8,845 bases of DNA, taken from NCBI GenBank assembly GCA_029880275.1, contig JAOUOQ010000065.1, positions 1 through 8,845 on the forward strand. The letters are read 5' to 3'. The DNA comes from Candidatus Aminicenantota bacterium (GTDB lineage Bacteria > Acidobacteriota > B3-B38 > Guanabaribacteriales > B3-B38). This document shows positions 7,545 through 8,845 of the stretch, piece by piece. Position numbers and translations under genes: made by a program. Each line of letters starts with the position of its first letter. Position 1 is the stretch's first letter. The notes beneath the pieces are model-generated. The model was given only the letters and a program-made list of their open reading frames with translations. It ran no database searches and had not been told where the DNA came from.

Positions 7545-7573
7545 TTGACAAAGTGAAATAGGTATGATATAAG
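7545..7573 (+). promoter_or_regulatory. Near-consensus sigma70 promoter with extended -10
   Basis: A perfect -35 box TTGACA (7545-7550) is followed after 17 nt by TATAAG (7568-7573), one base off TATAAT. A TG at 7565-7566 is at the extended -10 position. The DNA just upstream is A/T-rich (ATTTTCAAACATTTAAG), which could act as an UP element. Transcription would start near 7580 and reads into the small ORF and the MshEN-domain gene. This is the strongest promoter pattern seen in the window. Confidence 0.75.
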
Positions 7574-7594
7574 TGGAGTACTTAAAGAGTAAAA

Positions 7595-7620
7595 ATTGTT
7601 GCAATGCAACAATAATTGTT
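7595..7620 (+). promoter_or_regulatory. 19-bp palindrome with extra half-site, possible operator or leader hairpin
   Basis: ATTGTTGCA (7595-7603) and TGCAACAAT (7605-7613) form a perfect inverted repeat around a single A. A further ATTGTT (7615-7620) makes a second 13-bp palindrome with AACAAT (7608-7613). The element lies about 15 bp past the predicted transcription start, a place where bound repressors block transcription. In RNA it would give a 7-bp stem with loop CAATG. The cognate regulator is not identifiable from the sequence. Confidence 0.55.
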
Positions 7621-7621
7621 A

Positions 7622-7804
7622 ATGTCGAAGCGAGGCCATGCTCCCATTTTGATTAGTGTACTCATTATTTGGGTTGTCGCTATGTCTGGGAGTATGGTAT
7701 CTCAGGTCTCCCCTCTGGGGGAGGAGAGGGGGAGCAAGAAGGAACAAGAGGTTGGTCAGCTCAAAGAGCCGAGTCAGGAAGAGGTTGGGGGAGATTTTGA
7801 TTGA
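7622..7804 (+). CDS. Small single-pass membrane ORF, uncertain
   Basis: The 60-codon frame from the ATG at 7622 (61 codons with the stop) encodes a basic start (MSKR), one hydrophobic stretch (residues 8-26, rich in I, L and V), and a charged Glu/Lys-rich tail. I recognise no family. No Shine-Dalgarno site precedes the ATG; instead the palindrome at 7595-7620 sits directly upstream. The last 53 nt overlap the MshEN-domain frame in a different reading frame. It could be a short leader peptide coupled to the next gene, the detached membrane anchor of that gene separated by a frameshift, or a chance frame. The membrane-helix pattern near the 5' end of the predicted transcript is the main reason to list it. 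Confidence 0.35.
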   Translation: MSKRGHAPILISVLIIWVVAMSGSMVSQVSPLGEERGSKKEQEVGQLKEPSQEEVGGDFD

Positions 7805-8845
7805 TTTGGGCTATATATCGGAGGAAGATTTTGTCACTGTATTCAGTGAGCAGCAGAGTTTGCCCTGGGTGGAGTTAGACCCATATTATATCGACCCTTC
7901 CCTCAAATATATTATCCCGAGGGAGGTGGCTGATAAACATTCCATCCTCCCCCTTCTTCTTCTGAAGAATTCTCTTTTGGTCGCTACACCCGACCTATTG
8001 GGGGAGGAAAAGTTGAAGGAACTTGAAGGGATAGCACAACGCCGCATTGAGCTGAGGTTAGTAACTCTGTCGGACTTCAGCTTCGCATTGCACCACTATT
8101 ACGATTGGGAACAGGAAATTAAAGGACCGAGATTAGGTAGGCTATTAGTAGAGGAGAAGCTTATCACCGCAGAAGAGTTACAGAAAGCCTTCAAGTATCA
8201 GAAGAAGAGCGGGAAACGCCTGGGGGAGGCATTGGTGGAGTTAAAGCTTCTGAAAGAAGAGGAGCTGGAGCAGGCTTTAAGCCGGCAGCTCAGTTTGAAT
8301 TTCATAGACCCCGACCCGCAGCTGATAGATACGGGTGTGTTGGCGAAAATCCCCGAGGAGGTAGCTCGCCGCACTTGCTCCCTACCTCTGCTGCTGATTG
8401 GCGATACTCTTTTGGTGGCTACCTATCGTCCTGATAAGGCTCTGAGAGAGGAGCTGGAGAGAGTTTCTGGCAGGAATCTGAGATTTGTTCTTGCCTCCAA
8501 AGAGAAGATCATGCGCGCCATAGACTATTGCTACACCCAATGGCGACAGGAGCGAGAAGAGTCTGAAAAGTTGGGGGAATATCTCGTAAATCGCGATCTG
8601 ATTGGCCCATCCCAGCTGGAGGAAGGGTTAGCCATTCAACAGAAAAGCAGGGAGAAGTTGGGGAAAATATTAGTAGATAAAGGGTTCATATCTTCCGAGC
8701 AACTTATGGAAGCCCTGTCCGCCCGATGGGGGATATCTTATGTTAAGATTGACTTAGAGAGAATAGATAGAGGGCTCATAAAGGATTTCTATTCGCGGAA
8801 TTATCTTCTAAAAAATTGCCTGGTACCTCTTTACATTGAGGGGAA
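7752..8845 (+). CDS. Tandem MshEN-domain protein (GspE/PilB N-terminal type), 3'-partial
   Basis: The frame is open to the window end (364 codons visible). It contains MshEN/T2SSE_N domains, the N-terminal domains of type II secretion and type IV pilus ATPases, many of which bind cyclic di-GMP. A half-repeat (R11-Q34, RLGEILIDLGYISEED) is followed by the linking fold (IIPREVADKHSILPL, LLVATPD). Then come two paired 24-residue motifs with 5-residue spacers: R127-Q150 with R156-Q179, and K273-Q296 with K302-R325. The 24-5-24 layout fits the described cyclic-di-GMP-binding module. No Walker ATPase motif is seen before the window ends, so it may be the front of a GspE/PilB ATPase or a stand-alone regulator. 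The TTG start at 7752 is chosen for AAGGA (7739-7743) at 8-nt spacing; GTG 7656 and TTG 7674 or 7785 are alternatives. Confidence 0.85.
   Translation, partial: MVSSKSRVRKRLGEILIDLGYISEEDFVTVFSEQQSLPWVELDPYYIDPSLKYIIPREVADKHSILPLLLLKNSLLVATPDLLGEEKLKELEGIAQRRIELRLVTLSDFSFALHHYYDWEQEIKGPRLGRLLVEEKLITAEELQKAFKYQKKSGKRLGEALVELKLLKEEELEQALSRQLSLNFIDPDPQLIDTGVLAKIPEEVARRTCSLPLLLIGDTLLVATYRPDKALREELERVSGRNLRFVLASKEKIMRAIDYCYTQWRQEREESEKLGEYLVNRDLIGPSQLEEGLAIQQKSREKLGKILVDKGFISSEQLMEALSARWGISYVKIDLERIDRGLIKDFYSRNYLLKNCLVPLYIEG

Overview
The window appears to come from the chromosome of an uncultured, probably strictly anaerobic bacterium. HdrA/MvhD-type flavin and iron-sulfur redox proteins, a UGA that looks like a selenocysteine codon, and a GWxTD-domain secreted protein point to an anaerobic lineage such as Aminicenantes/Acidobacteriota-like or other candidate phyla. 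The phylum cannot be fixed from this sequence. Gene starts have ordinary Shine-Dalgarno sites, and a sigma70-like promoter is visible.

Left part (1-4741, + strand): three tightly packed genes form one redox operon that begins before the window. (1) An MvhD-like electron-transfer subunit, cut at its 5' end. Its frame runs through an in-frame UGA at 36-38, at the position where homologues have Cys, and a SECIS-like hairpin follows at once, so it is read here as a selenoprotein. (2) A fusion of an HdrA N-terminal half with a complete GltD-type NAD(P)H oxidoreductase module. (3) A long HdrA-like protein that begins with the ferredoxin and C-terminal half of the first HdrA and continues into a second HdrA copy. 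Genes 2 and 3 are in the same frame, separated only by tandem stops TGA-TAG and one more codon. They look like the two pieces of a fusion that is a single chain elsewhere. Together the genes suggest a cytoplasmic complex passing electrons between NAD(P)H, flavin, Fe-S clusters and a heterodisulfide reductase- or hydrogenase-like partner encoded upstream.

Middle (4742-6266): a hairpin and a 118-bp gap precede a stand-alone malic enzyme with a strong ribosome binding site. It faces the next gene, and the 37-bp convergent gap holds overlapping inverted repeats.

Right part (6247-8845): a minus-strand gene encodes a secreted GWxTD-domain protein of unknown function. It is divergent from a plus-strand unit with a near-consensus extended -10 promoter and a 19-bp palindrome just downstream of the expected transcription start. 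That unit holds a questionable small membrane ORF (7622-7804) and, in another frame, a long ORF open at the window end. The long ORF carries tandem MshEN (type II secretion/type IV pilus ATPase N-terminal) domains with the 24-5-24 motif spacing of cyclic-di-GMP-binding MshEN modules.
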